DNA of 20,512 bases from positions 1 to 20,512 of the forward strand of contig CALRTZ010000051.1 of NCBI GenBank assembly GCA_943371235.1, written 5' to 3'. Below are positions 8,265-16,014 of the stretch, piece after piece (the first letter of the stretch is position 1; each line of letters starts with the position of its first letter). The stretch comes from CAJBVG01 sp943371235 (GTDB taxonomy: Bacteria > Bacteroidota > Bacteroidia > Sphingobacteriales > Sphingobacteriaceae). The position numbers and the translations under genes were made by a program. The notes under the pieces are model-generated. The model was not told the origin of the DNA. It saw only the letters and a program-made list of their open reading frames with translations, and made no database searches.

Positions 8265-9406
8265 TATTTTTTAAATGCAATTAATTCTTCATAAACATTC
8301 ATTAAATCTTTTGCAATTTTTGATTGATGAAATTTCTCTACGTATTTTTTCCCTTCATCGATTCGCTCAGCATCTTTTTGTTCTTTTAATAACAAATTAA
8401 TAGCATTGGTCATTGCTACATCATCGTCGGGATCTACATAAACACAAGCATGTCCACCTGCTTCCTCTAAACAAGAGCCTTTTGCTGCAATTACCGGAAT
8501 GCCACATTGTAGTGCTTCTATAATGGGTATACCGAAGCCTTCAAACCTCGAAGGGTAAATAAATAGGGTTGCCAAATTATAAATGATAGGAAGTTCATCA
8601 AAGGTAATTTTATGAAGAAAAATAACTCGATGTTCTAAATGATGTACTTTTAAATAATCTTTTAATTCTTCTACATATGAAGTTTCTCTGCCGATGATTA
8701 CAAGTGGAATATTTTCATTTGTATTTTTTAATGCTTTAATAATGAGCATTGCATTTTTACGTTTTTCAATAGTCCCCACATTTAATAAAAAACGTTCTGG
8801 TAGCTGATATTTCACTCTAACTTTCATCAACATCATATCATTAACTTGTTGATGAAAAATACTCGCACACGATTGGTAAACTACGCGTATTTTTTTTTCA
8901 TCAATATTAAAAAAATGAATGATGTCTTTTTTGGTTTGTTCGGAAATGGCAATAATTAAATCCGCAACTTCGCAAGCATGTTTAAATTTGCTTGCATAAA
9001 TTTTACGATCGGTTGCTTTGTAATACTCTGGGAAACGTAAGAAAATAAGGTCGTGTATGGTTACTACACAAGGAATGCTGGTTTTTTCAATACCAATTGG
9101 TAACTCATGACTTAGGCCATGAAAAACATCTATCTTATCTTTTACTAAATCTTTTGTAATACCCATTCTTCGCCATAAGGATGGAAATAGTTCATAAAAA
9201 AATGATTTAGGTATTTTGATATGTACTTCAGAATGATGAGGTAAATCTAAAAACTTTATTTGATGCTCATCGGGAACTCGAGGGTTATATAAATAATAAG
9301 AATTTAATGGGAAATAATCGGCCAATATTTTTACCGTAGATCGGCTATAATTACCAAGTCCAGTAAAATTTGTAAATGCACGCTTTGCATCGAAACCGAT
9401 TTTCAT
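8264..9406 (-). CDS. GT4-family (group 1) glycosyltransferase
   Basis: A 380-residue GT-B fold glycosyltransferase that moves a sugar from a nucleotide-sugar donor to an unknown acceptor, likely a cell-surface glycan. The N-terminus 'MKIGFDAKRAFTNFTGLGNYSR' has the glycine-rich first loop. The C-terminal half has 'LLNVGTIEKRKN' and the donor-binding EX7E motif in 'RFEGFGIPIIEALQCG' (E289, E297). There are no membrane helices. The stop codon overlaps the start of the Sua5-like gene (TAATG). The region just upstream of the ATG is a long imperfect hairpin (9414-9495), which may shape translation or read-through from dapD. Donor and acceptor are not predictable from sequence alone. Confidence 0.9.
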   Translation of the reverse strand: MKIGFDAKRAFTNFTGLGNYSRSTVKILADYFPLNSYYLYNPRVPDEHQIKFLDLPHHSEVHIKIPKSFFYELFPSLWRRMGITKDLVKDKIDVFHGLSHELPIGIEKTSIPCVVTIHDLIFLRFPEYYKATDRKIYASKFKHACEVADLIIAISEQTKKDIIHFFNIDEKKIRVVYQSCASIFHQQVNDMMLMKVRVKYQLPERFLLNVGTIEKRKNAMLIIKALKNTNENIPLVIIGRETSYVEELKDYLKVHHLEHRVIFLHKITFDELPIIYNLATLFIYPSRFEGFGIPIIEALQCGIPVIAAKGSCLEEAGGHACVYVDPDDDVAMTNAINLLLKEQKDAERIDEGKKYVEKFHQSKIAKDLMNVYEELIAFKK

Positions 9407-9495
9407 GAATTGTGAATTGTGAATTGTAAATTGTAAATTGTGAATGGGAAACTAATGTCTATAATTCACCATTCACCATTTACAATTCACCATTC
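9407..9495 (-). repeat. Inverted pair of 7-base arrays forming a long imperfect hairpin
   Basis: On the plus strand, units gaattgt x3, aaattgt x2, then gaat run from 9407 to 9445; after an 18-base loop, attcacc, attcacc, atttaca, attcacc, attc run from 9464 to 9495. The 32-base arms 9414-9445 and 9464-9495 are complementary at 28 of 32 positions by my count. The structure fills the 91 bases between the dapD stop and the glycosyltransferase start, which are on the same strand, so it could act as a terminator or attenuator or occlude the start of the glycosyltransferase. No T tract follows it. Confidence 0.75.
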
Positions 9496-9497
9496 AA

Positions 9498-10316
9498 TTA
9501 AACTGCTACATTATATTCTCTCAACGTTTCATTCAGAGAAGTTTTTAAATCTGTAGATTCTTTTCTTTTGCCAATTATTAAGGCGCAAGGTACTTGAAAT
9601 TCTCCGGCTGGGAATTTTTTTGTGTAAGAACCTGGTATTACTACCGAGCGTGAAGGCACTACTCCTTTATATTCTACAGGTTCAGAACCCGTTACATCAA
9701 TTATTTTTGTAGAAGCAGTTAATACTACATTTGCTCCAAGAACCGCTTCTTTTTCAACACGAACTCCTTCTACTACTATACAGCGAGAACCAACAAAACA
9801 TCCGTCTTCAATTACAACGGGTGCTGCTTGTAAGGGTTCTAACACTCCACCAATTCCAACGCCTCCACTTAAATGCACATTTTTACCAATTTGTGCACAT
9901 GAGCCAACAGTTGCCCAAGTATCTACCATCGTACCTTCATCAACATACGCACCAATGTTTACGTATGATGGCATCATAATCACTCCTTTTGCTAAAAAAG
10001 CACCATATCTTGCCACTGCGTGCGGTACTACTCTTACACCTGCTGCTTTGTAATCGGTTTTTAATTTCATTTTATCATGAAAAACAAAAGGCCCCACTTT
10101 TATTTCTTGCATCACCGAAATGGGGAAATACAATAACACAGCTTTTTTAACCCATTCGTTTACATGCCATCTGTTCATTACAGGTTCCGCTACCCTAATT
10201 TCACCTTTATCTAGTTTTTCTATAACAAACTCAATTGCTTGTATTACATCTGGGTAAGTAAGCATGTTTCTTTCTTCCCATGCTTTTTCTATTAATTCTT
10301 TATATTTATTAATCAT
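9498..10316 (-). CDS. dapD: 2,3,4,5-tetrahydropyridine-2,6-dicarboxylate N-succinyltransferase
   Basis: A 272-residue cytoplasmic enzyme of the succinylase branch of lysine and diaminopimelate synthesis; it transfers succinyl from succinyl-CoA to tetrahydrodipicolinate. It is full length for the family (about 270-275). The N-terminal helical part is followed by a left-handed beta helix of hexapeptide repeats, visible from about residue 95 ('GVRVVPHAVARYGAFLAKGVIMMPSYVNIGAYVDEG') through 'MVDTWATVGSCAQIG', 'NVHLSGGVGIGGVLEPLQ' and 'GCFVGSRCIVVEGVRV'. The C-terminal strands include 'PAGEFQVPCALIIGKR'. It is divergent from the S4 gene with 71 bases between them, and no other lysine gene is nearby. 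Confidence 0.97.
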   Translation of the reverse strand: MINKYKELIEKAWEERNMLTYPDVIQAIEFVIEKLDKGEIRVAEPVMNRWHVNEWVKKAVLLYFPISVMQEIKVGPFVFHDKMKLKTDYKAAGVRVVPHAVARYGAFLAKGVIMMPSYVNIGAYVDEGTMVDTWATVGSCAQIGKNVHLSGGVGIGGVLEPLQAAPVVIEDGCFVGSRCIVVEGVRVEKEAVLGANVVLTASTKIIDVTGSEPVEYKGVVPSRSVVIPGSYTKKFPAGEFQVPCALIIGKRKESTDLKTSLNETLREYNVAV

Positions 10317-10387
10317 ATGCTGTAAATTTATACGATTTTACGAAATCTATTATAATTCTATCAACATTAATTATTAAATTTTGTGTT

Positions 10388-10792
10388 ATGGCCGACGAGA
10401 ATAAGGATAAAACGCGAATAGATAAATATTTATGGGCAATACGCATTTTTAAAACCAGGTCTTTAGCAAGTGATGCATGTAAAGCAGGAAGAGTGAAGCT
10501 AGAAAGCCAGAGTATTAAAGCCTCATATGTGGTTAAAGAAGGTGACATTATCCATATTCAAAAAGATCAGCAAAAGAAAATTGTGAAGGTAATTGAGATT
10601 TTGGATAAAAGGGTGGATGCGCCCACAGCTCAAAAATATTACGAAGATTTAAGCCCTGTAAATGATACCCCACGATTGTTTTCCGTATTTACAGTTCCTG
10701 TTCTAAAAAGAGATCGAGGAACTGGAAGACCTACAAAAAAAGACCGTAGGGAGATTGATGATATACAATCTTCGTGGGAAAGTAATGATTGA
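10388..10792 (+). CDS. S4-domain RNA-binding protein, Hsp15-like
   Basis: A 134-residue basic protein. The S4 fold lies at about residues 9-60: 'TRIDKYLWAIRIFKTRSLASDACKAGRVKL' followed by 'YVVKEGDIIHIQKD'. Hsp15 (HslR) binds free 50S subunits that carry a stalled nascent chain and helps recycle them; this role is known from the family and inferred here. The C-terminus is a short charged tail 'GTGRPTKKDRREID', typical of this group. It is divergent from dapD, and 253 bases separate it from the next gene. Confidence 0.88.
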   Translation: MADENKDKTRIDKYLWAIRIFKTRSLASDACKAGRVKLESQSIKASYVVKEGDIIHIQKDQQKKIVKVIEILDKRVDAPTAQKYYEDLSPVNDTPRLFSVFTVPVLKRDRGTGRPTKKDRREIDDIQSSWESND

Positions 10793-11045
10793 TTTTTGGA
10801 ATAAAACCACCCAAATTTTGAGAATATATATATATGTCGTTTTTTTTTTGAAAAAAAATATAGTTAAGCATTTGCCTGAAAAGCAATATTTTAGATGTTT
10901 TTTATTGAAGTTAAGGGCCAATAACATTATAGTTAGTTGATTTTTTGGTATTATTAATGTTATCTAGAACTTAATAATGTTTGTTTTTTATTAAAATATA
11001 CATATTTTTAGAAAACGACTATATTCATAAACCCAATTTTTACCT
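10793..11045. other. AT-rich intergenic region before the motor-like operon
   Basis: 253 bases with no credible gene. It holds an alternating AT run (10824-10834), a 10-T run and an 8-A run separated by one G (10840-10858) that could fold as a weak hairpin after the S4 gene, and several TTTG-like strings (for example near 10978-10982). None gives a full TTTG-N19-TAnnTTTG promoter match, though the promoter of the downstream operon is expected here. Confidence 0.5.
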
Positions 11046-12896
11046 ATGCTGAGAATAAATACTCATTTAAAGTATAAGTTTTTCTATGTACTCATATTCT
11101 TGTTGTTCAATACATTTGAGCAAACAAGTAATGCACAGTCGTTCTTATATCAAACCAAAAATGGCCAAGGTGCCGAGCCGCTGAATGAAGCGAACAATTT
11201 TGAAATTGTAATTAGGCAAGAGTTAACTAAATTCTTTTCTCCCAGTACATTTTTAGTAGACATTAACATGTTAAAAGGAAATGTGGAGGTAATAAAACCT
11301 GTAGCTGCCAATAGAAAGAAAAAAACCTTACAGCGCTTGCCAGGTATGCCAGTGTTACCAAAGGGCTATCAAGACACAGAAACAGATACAACCAAAAATT
11401 ATACATACAGCATAGAAGAAGTTGAATATTTATACATCAATATAATTGTAGATACTACGTATGCGAACACGGATATCGATTTTATTAATTCTTTAGTTCG
11501 ATCAATAATACCTATCGACGAAACAAAAGGGGATGTTGTAAAAATTAAGCGATCGGTTTTCCCGAAAGACAAAGATGATTTATTTGCTGGCGGTGCAGGT
11601 GCTAATACTCGTCCTGTACAACAACCAAACTATATACCAGAGGTTAGACCACAAGATCCTGTAGAGAAGGATGAAAAACAAGAACCCTTAAAAGCAGAGA
11701 CAGATAATACTTTGTTATATGTATTCGTGATTTTATTGATATTATGTTTTATAATTATTGTTTTTGTAACCTACCTACTTTATCGTAAGAGCAAAGATCC
11801 TGAGAAGAAAAATAAAGAAGAAGATCCAAAATTATTAAACGGCCAAAATGGAAATGGCCAAGAGCTTAGCGTAATTTATCCGAATGGTAATAACCCAGAT
11901 GCGCCCTCATCATATCAAACAGAGGACATTATAAATTACGAATTCAATCGCCAGCACGTTATTACCAGTGTAATTAGTAACCCTAAGGAAGTAGCCGGAA
12001 TGATTGAGGCTTGGATGCTCACTAACCCTGAAGAAGGAAGAGCGAGAGCAGCCAATGCATTGAGTGCGGTAAATCCGAAGTTATTAAATTTCCTTCGCCC
12101 ATTTATGGCGGAAAATGTGTACACAGATTTAAATCAAGCAGTTTCTAACCATCAGTTAAAATCTCATAACGATAAATACCAAGAAGCACGAGATTTTAGT
12201 AAAGAATTGCTTTCGTTAAATGCGGAGCCAGATAGGAACGAAGATCTATTCGAATTCTTAAATCAAATTATAGATTCGCAAATTATTCATATGTTAAAAG
12301 AAGAGGACGATAATTTGTCGGCTATTCTCTTAGCACAACTAGACAGCAAGCGCACAAAAAATGTGTTGGGCATGATAGAAATCAATAGACGATCTTCTAT
12401 ATTAATGAAGATGAGTAAAATTGATTTTATATCTTCCTCAATATATAGAGAAGTAGCTACTTATTTCTCTAAGAAAGCAATTGATGTGAAAGGAATGAAG
12501 AACGTAGCGTTTGATGGTTTACAATCTATATTAGACATCTTAGATCAAATGCAAGATGAAGACCAAGAGCAATTGATTAGTTCTATTGCATCACAAGATT
12601 TAGAATTGGCTAATAATATTAAACAACAATTTGTTGGATTTAAAAATGTGGTTTACTTAACAGATTTGCAATTAGAAACAGCTTTAAGAGACATAGATAC
12701 CAATACACTTGTGAATGCACTTACCGGATTAAGTTCGCACGTACAAAGCAAAGTTATTTCACAACGTGCACCACGTGAACAATCGCTTATTAAATCTGAA
12801 CTCGAAAGTGGTAATCCTGTAAGTCCAGATGAAAGAGATCAATCACGTAAAATTATCATCGATTCTATTCGTAGAACTTTAAAACTTGTTGCTTAA
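11046..12896 (+). CDS. FliF-FliG-like fusion protein: minimal MS ring plus rotor domain
   Basis: 616 residues. Order of parts: signal peptide (1-30, ending 'TSNA' before Q31); a periplasmic domain like the last ring-building domain of FliF (about 49-173), with 'IRQELTKFFSPSTFLVDIN' and then 'YINIIVDTTY...FINSLVRSIIPIDETKGDVVKI'; a membrane helix (222-246); a charged linker; 'SNPKEVAGMIEAWM' (311-324), which matches the FliG-binding tail of FliF including the conserved W (W323); a weak FliG N-like region (328-395); a FliG middle-domain-like region (400-485); and a FliG C-like region (490-616) with 'FKNVVYLTDLQLETALRDIDTNTLVNALTG'. The FliM-binding EHPQ of FliG is EDDN here (E420-N423), while the torque-helix acids D549 and D551 and a nearby R548 are present. 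FliF domains 1 and 2 and the first membrane helix are missing. The stop overlaps the next ATG (TAATG). Domain calls rest on pattern recognition; the FliG C-terminal match is the strongest. Confidence 0.75.
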   Translation: MLRINTHLKYKFFYVLIFLLFNTFEQTSNAQSFLYQTKNGQGAEPLNEANNFEIVIRQELTKFFSPSTFLVDINMLKGNVEVIKPVAANRKKKTLQRLPGMPVLPKGYQDTETDTTKNYTYSIEEVEYLYINIIVDTTYANTDIDFINSLVRSIIPIDETKGDVVKIKRSVFPKDKDDLFAGGAGANTRPVQQPNYIPEVRPQDPVEKDEKQEPLKAETDNTLLYVFVILLILCFIIIVFVTYLLYRKSKDPEKKNKEEDPKLLNGQNGNGQELSVIYPNGNNPDAPSSYQTEDIINYEFNRQHVITSVISNPKEVAGMIEAWMLTNPEEGRARAANALSAVNPKLLNFLRPFMAENVYTDLNQAVSNHQLKSHNDKYQEARDFSKELLSLNAEPDRNEDLFEFLNQIIDSQIIHMLKEEDDNLSAILLAQLDSKRTKNVLGMIEINRRSSILMKMSKIDFISSSIYREVATYFSKKAIDVKGMKNVAFDGLQSILDILDQMQDEDQEQLISSIASQDLELANNIKQQFVGFKNVVYLTDLQLETALRDIDTNTLVNALTGLSSHVQSKVISQRAPREQSLIKSELESGNPVSPDERDQSRKIIIDSIRRTLKLVA

Positions 12897-13963
12897 TGAA
12901 AAAGATAGTATTGTTTATTATATTAACCGTAGGGGTATCGAATCTAAAAGCACAAGTAGATAAAAATAATCCCATCATTCGCAAACAACTAGAATTAGTT
13001 GAATTGATGGATGAAATTGTAGACAAGGTTCGCTTAAATGATTTGTTATACAAAAGAATCGCATTGGTATCTTTTGATTATCCAGATTATATTATAAACG
13101 AAACCGAGGCCATTCAAATTAGAAGTAGAATTGAAGGAGCATTTGCAGCAAGCGGTTTTACCATTATTGCTGCGCCAGAATTCAAACAGAAGCCATTAAC
13201 CATTGTAAATGGAACAGATTCTAATTTAACAATAACCCGTCAGAATACTCTAGAGAGGTTAATACTGGATGAAGAGAAGATGGAAGCTGTAATTGACAAG
13301 TACTCCTTACAGGCCTTAATGTATGTGCAGTTAACGTACGATCATATAACAGGTTATCAAGTAAATTTGCAATTGGTAAAATCGCGTTCGAAAGAATTAA
13401 TTTATAGTACCATCATTAATTCTAATCCTCAATTATACAATCCTCGTAAAGCTCAATTTTCTGCAACTGCCGGTGTAGCATTTTACAATACAGAGGCGTA
13501 TGTAATTGATAATGTAGATATTTCAAATGGTAAAAACATTACCGCTACTTGTGCAGATTTAGCCGTGAATTGGAGACAATCCATGAATAAAAATCAATCG
13601 GGTTTTTATGGTATTAACGCAGGTATTTCTTTCCTCAATTTATTAACTTCTGGAACGGATACAGGTATTGCCAAATTTTCTACAGTACTACCACATGGAG
13701 GCTTATTTTACTCGCTTGCGTTTTTAAAGAAGAACGATCAACCTAGAAAATATTGGTTAGAAGCATTTCAATCGATGAACGTATATGTTTCAAATTCAGT
13801 TACACCTTATGCACGTCAGGGGATTATTTTTAATGCATCAGAAAATTTAAGTTTAGAATTAGACTTTAGGTATTTTTTGTTAGTGAATAAGCTTAGCAAT
13901 GCAAACAGTTTTTTACAATTACAACAATTTGGATATGGGATTAGTTTCATCTATAGGCCGTAG
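12896..13963 (+). CDS. Secreted, probably outer-membrane protein with a FlgO/TolB-N-like domain and C-terminal beta barrel
   Basis: 355 residues. The signal peptide (1-19, 'LKA' before Q20) leads to a mixed alpha/beta domain at about 50-165: 'KRIALVSFDYPDYIINETEAIQIRSRIEGAFAASGFTII', then 'VIDKYSLQALMYVQLTYDHITGYQVNLQLVKSRSKELI'. This strand-helix pattern resembles the TolB N-terminal and FlgO type domain, but the resemblance is weak. From about 185 to the end the sequence alternates polar and aromatic residues in short strands and finishes with 'GYGISFIYRP', typical of an outer-membrane barrel. Being second in an operon with a FliF-FliG fusion and MotAB, it may be the outer-membrane part of the machine, as FlgO is beside polar flagella in Vibrio. 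It overlaps both neighbours in coding sequence. Confidence 0.6.
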   Translation: MKKIVLFIILTVGVSNLKAQVDKNNPIIRKQLELVELMDEIVDKVRLNDLLYKRIALVSFDYPDYIINETEAIQIRSRIEGAFAASGFTIIAAPEFKQKPLTIVNGTDSNLTITRQNTLERLILDEEKMEAVIDKYSLQALMYVQLTYDHITGYQVNLQLVKSRSKELIYSTIINSNPQLYNPRKAQFSATAGVAFYNTEAYVIDNVDISNGKNITATCADLAVNWRQSMNKNQSGFYGINAGISFLNLLTSGTDTGIAKFSTVLPHGGLFYSLAFLKKNDQPRKYWLEAFQSMNVYVSNSVTPYARQGIIFNASENLSLELDFRYFLLVNKLSNANSFLQLQQFGYGISFIYRP

Positions 13964-14498
13964 TATATTATTGCTATTATGTGTTATTGCTATACAGTCT
14001 TGCGATACTCGTTATACAGTGCAAGATTTGGCAGAGCAACAACGAATTGCAGAGAATGCCAGAAGAGCATATTCTTTAAAAGATCCTGTGAATGTAAAAT
14101 ACAAAAACAATGCATCCTCAATAGAATATGCAGTGGGTAAAGGCAACGAAGAGTTTGTATTACAAATGAACACAGATCCGAAATCAAAAAAAGATTTAAT
14201 AGATGGTACTTTAAACGTAAGTAAAGAAGCACAAGATGCCATTAATGTTGCTCTTAAAAATTACCGTAGAGCTCAAGAGTTTTTATATGTTGACGATTAC
14301 AGTTCTGCATTAGATTATGTTGAGGAATCGTTAAAAATTATTGAAACCGCCGAGGCCCTTTCGTTAAAAGGAAGTATACTATATGTGATGGGGGATGAAG
14401 AAAAAGCGAAAGCATTATGGATACAAGCTGCTAAACTCGACCCGGAAATTAGAGTACCCTCAGCAAAAGAACTAAAAGATATTACTTCAAAAAAATAA
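13935..14498 (+). CDS. TPR-containing lipoprotein
   Basis: From the ATG at 13935 the product is 187 residues. I prefer this start over the ATG at 13899 because it puts a clean lipoprotein signal at the N-terminus: a short basic region, a hydrophobic core 'ILLLLCVIAI' and a lipobox 'AIQSC' with C23 as the likely lipidated residue. The first 29 bases overlap the upstream gene. The middle is charged and probably extended. Residues 105-165 form one to two tetratricopeptide repeats: 'ALKNYRRAQEFLYVDDYSSALDYVEESLKI' and 'AEALSLKGSILYVMGDEEKAKALWIQAAKLDP'. TPR lipoproteins often act as scaffolds for envelope machines; that role is inferred from its place between the barrel protein and motA. No specific family is recognised. 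Confidence 0.8.
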   Translation: MGLVSSIGRSILLLLCVIAIQSCDTRYTVQDLAEQQRIAENARRAYSLKDPVNVKYKNNASSIEYAVGKGNEEFVLQMNTDPKSKKDLIDGTLNVSKEAQDAINVALKNYRRAQEFLYVDDYSSALDYVEESLKIIETAEALSLKGSILYVMGDEEKAKALWIQAAKLDPEIRVPSAKELKDITSKK

Positions 14499-14499
14499 T

Positions 14500-15321
14500 A
14501 TGAAATTTTCAATCGGATCCTTCATAGGCTTTCTCATATGTAGTGTGTTCATGGTAATAGGTATTATGGATACAGCAGGTGCCATTCGAATAGAACATTA
14601 CTTGCCGAATTTTATTAAAAATCCTTTCATCCATTTCGCAGGTTTTTTTATTGTGTTTGGGGGAGTACTTGCTTCTATGTTTGTAATGTATCCTGTAAAT
14701 GTGGTATATGCAGCATTGAAAAATTTCGGTCAATTATTTAGTCAAACAAAACACAAAGCCTTATCTATTAACGAAGATGTGGATATGGTAGTGAATTGGT
14801 CGGAGCGACTAAAAAAAGATAAAAAAGAATTTGTGAACAGCATTTCTGAAACAGAAAAAGATGCATTTGTAAAAATGCTTTTCGATTTATACAATACTAA
14901 TTATTCGTCTCACGACATAAGAAACATGGGTGAAACGAGTATTGAAAAAGATTATGCACAGTCTTTGCAATTATCAGATGTATTTCACGCCATGGCAAAT
15001 GCCGCACCAGCTTTTGGTATGGTGGGTACGGTGTTGGGAATGATTGTGATGTTAAATAATTTAAATGATCCTTCGAATATTGGTCCGGGTATTTCTACCG
15101 GTTTAATTGGTACACTTTATGGAGTAGCTTCTGCAAATTTATTTTTTATTCCTTTATCAAAGAAGATAAAATTTAACGCATTACATACACAACGTAGAGA
15201 GATCATTATTTTAGAAGGAATGTTATTGATAAAAGAAAACAAACCTGCATTAGTAATTCGCGATCAGTTAATGTCGTTTGTTAGTCGTGATACAGATACA
15301 CAAACCAAACCCACAAAATAA
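14500..15321 (+). CDS. motA: MotA-family stator subunit
   Basis: 273 residues, near the usual length of MotA. Four membrane helices are visible: about 5-27, 43-68, 164-188 and 195-219, with the large cytoplasmic segment (69-163) between the second and third, as in MotA. The third and fourth helices carry the family signature 'NAAPAFGMVGTVLGMIVMLNNL' and 'GLIGTLYGVASANLFFIPLSKKIK'; P170 and P218 correspond to the two functional prolines of E. coli MotA (P173, P222). The cytoplasmic part is rich in Lys and Glu ('WSERLKKDKKEF'), where MotA contacts FliG. Unlike the long-tailed ZorA proteins there is no C-terminal extension. It starts 1 base after the lipoprotein stop and motB follows 5 bases after its own stop. 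Confidence 0.9.
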   Translation: MKFSIGSFIGFLICSVFMVIGIMDTAGAIRIEHYLPNFIKNPFIHFAGFFIVFGGVLASMFVMYPVNVVYAALKNFGQLFSQTKHKALSINEDVDMVVNWSERLKKDKKEFVNSISETEKDAFVKMLFDLYNTNYSSHDIRNMGETSIEKDYAQSLQLSDVFHAMANAAPAFGMVGTVLGMIVMLNNLNDPSNIGPGISTGLIGTLYGVASANLFFIPLSKKIKFNALHTQRREIIILEGMLLIKENKPALVIRDQLMSFVSRDTDTQTKPTK

Positions 15322-15326
15322 GTAAA

Positions 15327-16013
15327 ATGTCTGTTGAAGATAATAAAAGGAAAGTTAAAAAAGCTTTACTAGGAGAACCCGAGCAAGAGCTTTGGCTTAT
15401 TACGTATGCCGATTTAATTACTCTTTTGTTGTGTTTTTTTATTTTACTTTTTTCATCCGCAAATATTGATCAAAACGTGTGGGATCAAATTAAGGCAAGT
15501 TATAGCAACAAAGTAAAAAACAAAAAAGTATCTACTCCATTAAGCGAAATTAAATATCAACTAGATTCTATGTTGATGAGAGAAGTGAAGGATAAAAATT
15601 TGGAAATTGAAAATAAAGACAACGCCATAAACATGAGGTTTTTGAGCAATTCTTTTTACAACAGTGGCGATGCTAAATTATTGCCAGAAGGGATGGAGAT
15701 CGTTGATAAAATTTTTAAAGTAATTGATGCCGTTAATAAAAGTAAAAAAGCAGATTTTCAAATCGACGTAGAAGGGCATACAGACGATAATCCAATTAGT
15801 AATTTACAATACCCATCTAACTGGGAGTTATCCGTTGCCAGGGCCTCTAATGTGGTTAGGTATTTAATTGATAGAGGTATGACACCCGGCAGGTTAAAAG
15901 CTTCTGGATATGCCGATACTCAACCGGTGGTACCAAATAGAAACCCCAAAGGAGAACCCATACCTGCAAATCAATCTGTAAATAGGAGAGTAGTATTGAA
16001 GATACATTATTAG
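15327..16013 (+). CDS. motB: MotB-family stator subunit with OmpA-like peptidoglycan-binding domain
   Basis: 228 residues. A short basic N-terminus leads to the single membrane helix 'WLITYADLITLLLCFFILLFS' (23-43), where D29 matches the ion-carrying D32 of E. coli MotB. A plug-like amphipathic stretch follows ('DQNVWDQIKASYSNK'). Residues 105-228 are an OmpA-like domain with the MotB-specific pattern: 'EGHTDDNPI' (149-157), 'YPSNWELSVARASNVVRYLIDRG' (162-184), 'GYADTQPVVPN', and 'NRRVVLKI' at the end. The peptidoglycan-binding D and R positions appear intact, so it should anchor the stator to the cell wall. With MotA it would form an ion-driven rotary stator acting on the FliG-like part of the first gene. 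It is the last gene of the operon; pgk follows after its own promoter. Confidence 0.93.
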   Translation: MSVEDNKRKVKKALLGEPEQELWLITYADLITLLLCFFILLFSSANIDQNVWDQIKASYSNKVKNKKVSTPLSEIKYQLDSMLMREVKDKNLEIENKDNAINMRFLSNSFYNSGDAKLLPEGMEIVDKIFKVIDAVNKSKKADFQIDVEGHTDDNPISNLQYPSNWELSVARASNVVRYLIDRGMTPGRLKASGYADTQPVVPNRNPKGEPIPANQSVNRRVVLKIHY

Positions 16014-16014
16014 T

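Noticed and set aside
9407..9495. Possible CRISPR array
   Set aside because: Units are 7 bases with no spacers, and no cas gene is near.
10703..10940. Short open frames on both strands after the S4 gene
   Set aside because: They overlap the S4 gene and an AT-rich gap with homopolymer runs; no start context or family supports them.
13899..13934. Upstream ATG for the TPR lipoprotein
   Set aside because: It would place 12 polar and aromatic residues before the lipoprotein signal sequence; the ATG at 13935 gives a normal signal peptide and lipobox.
11046..16013. Zorya antiphage system or an ExbBD/TolQR/GldLM motor
   Set aside because: The MotA protein has no long cytoplasmic tail as in ZorA, there are no ZorC/D/E-type genes, and the MotB pattern (NWELS, HTDD) and the FliF-FliG fusion point to a flagellar-type stator and rotor.
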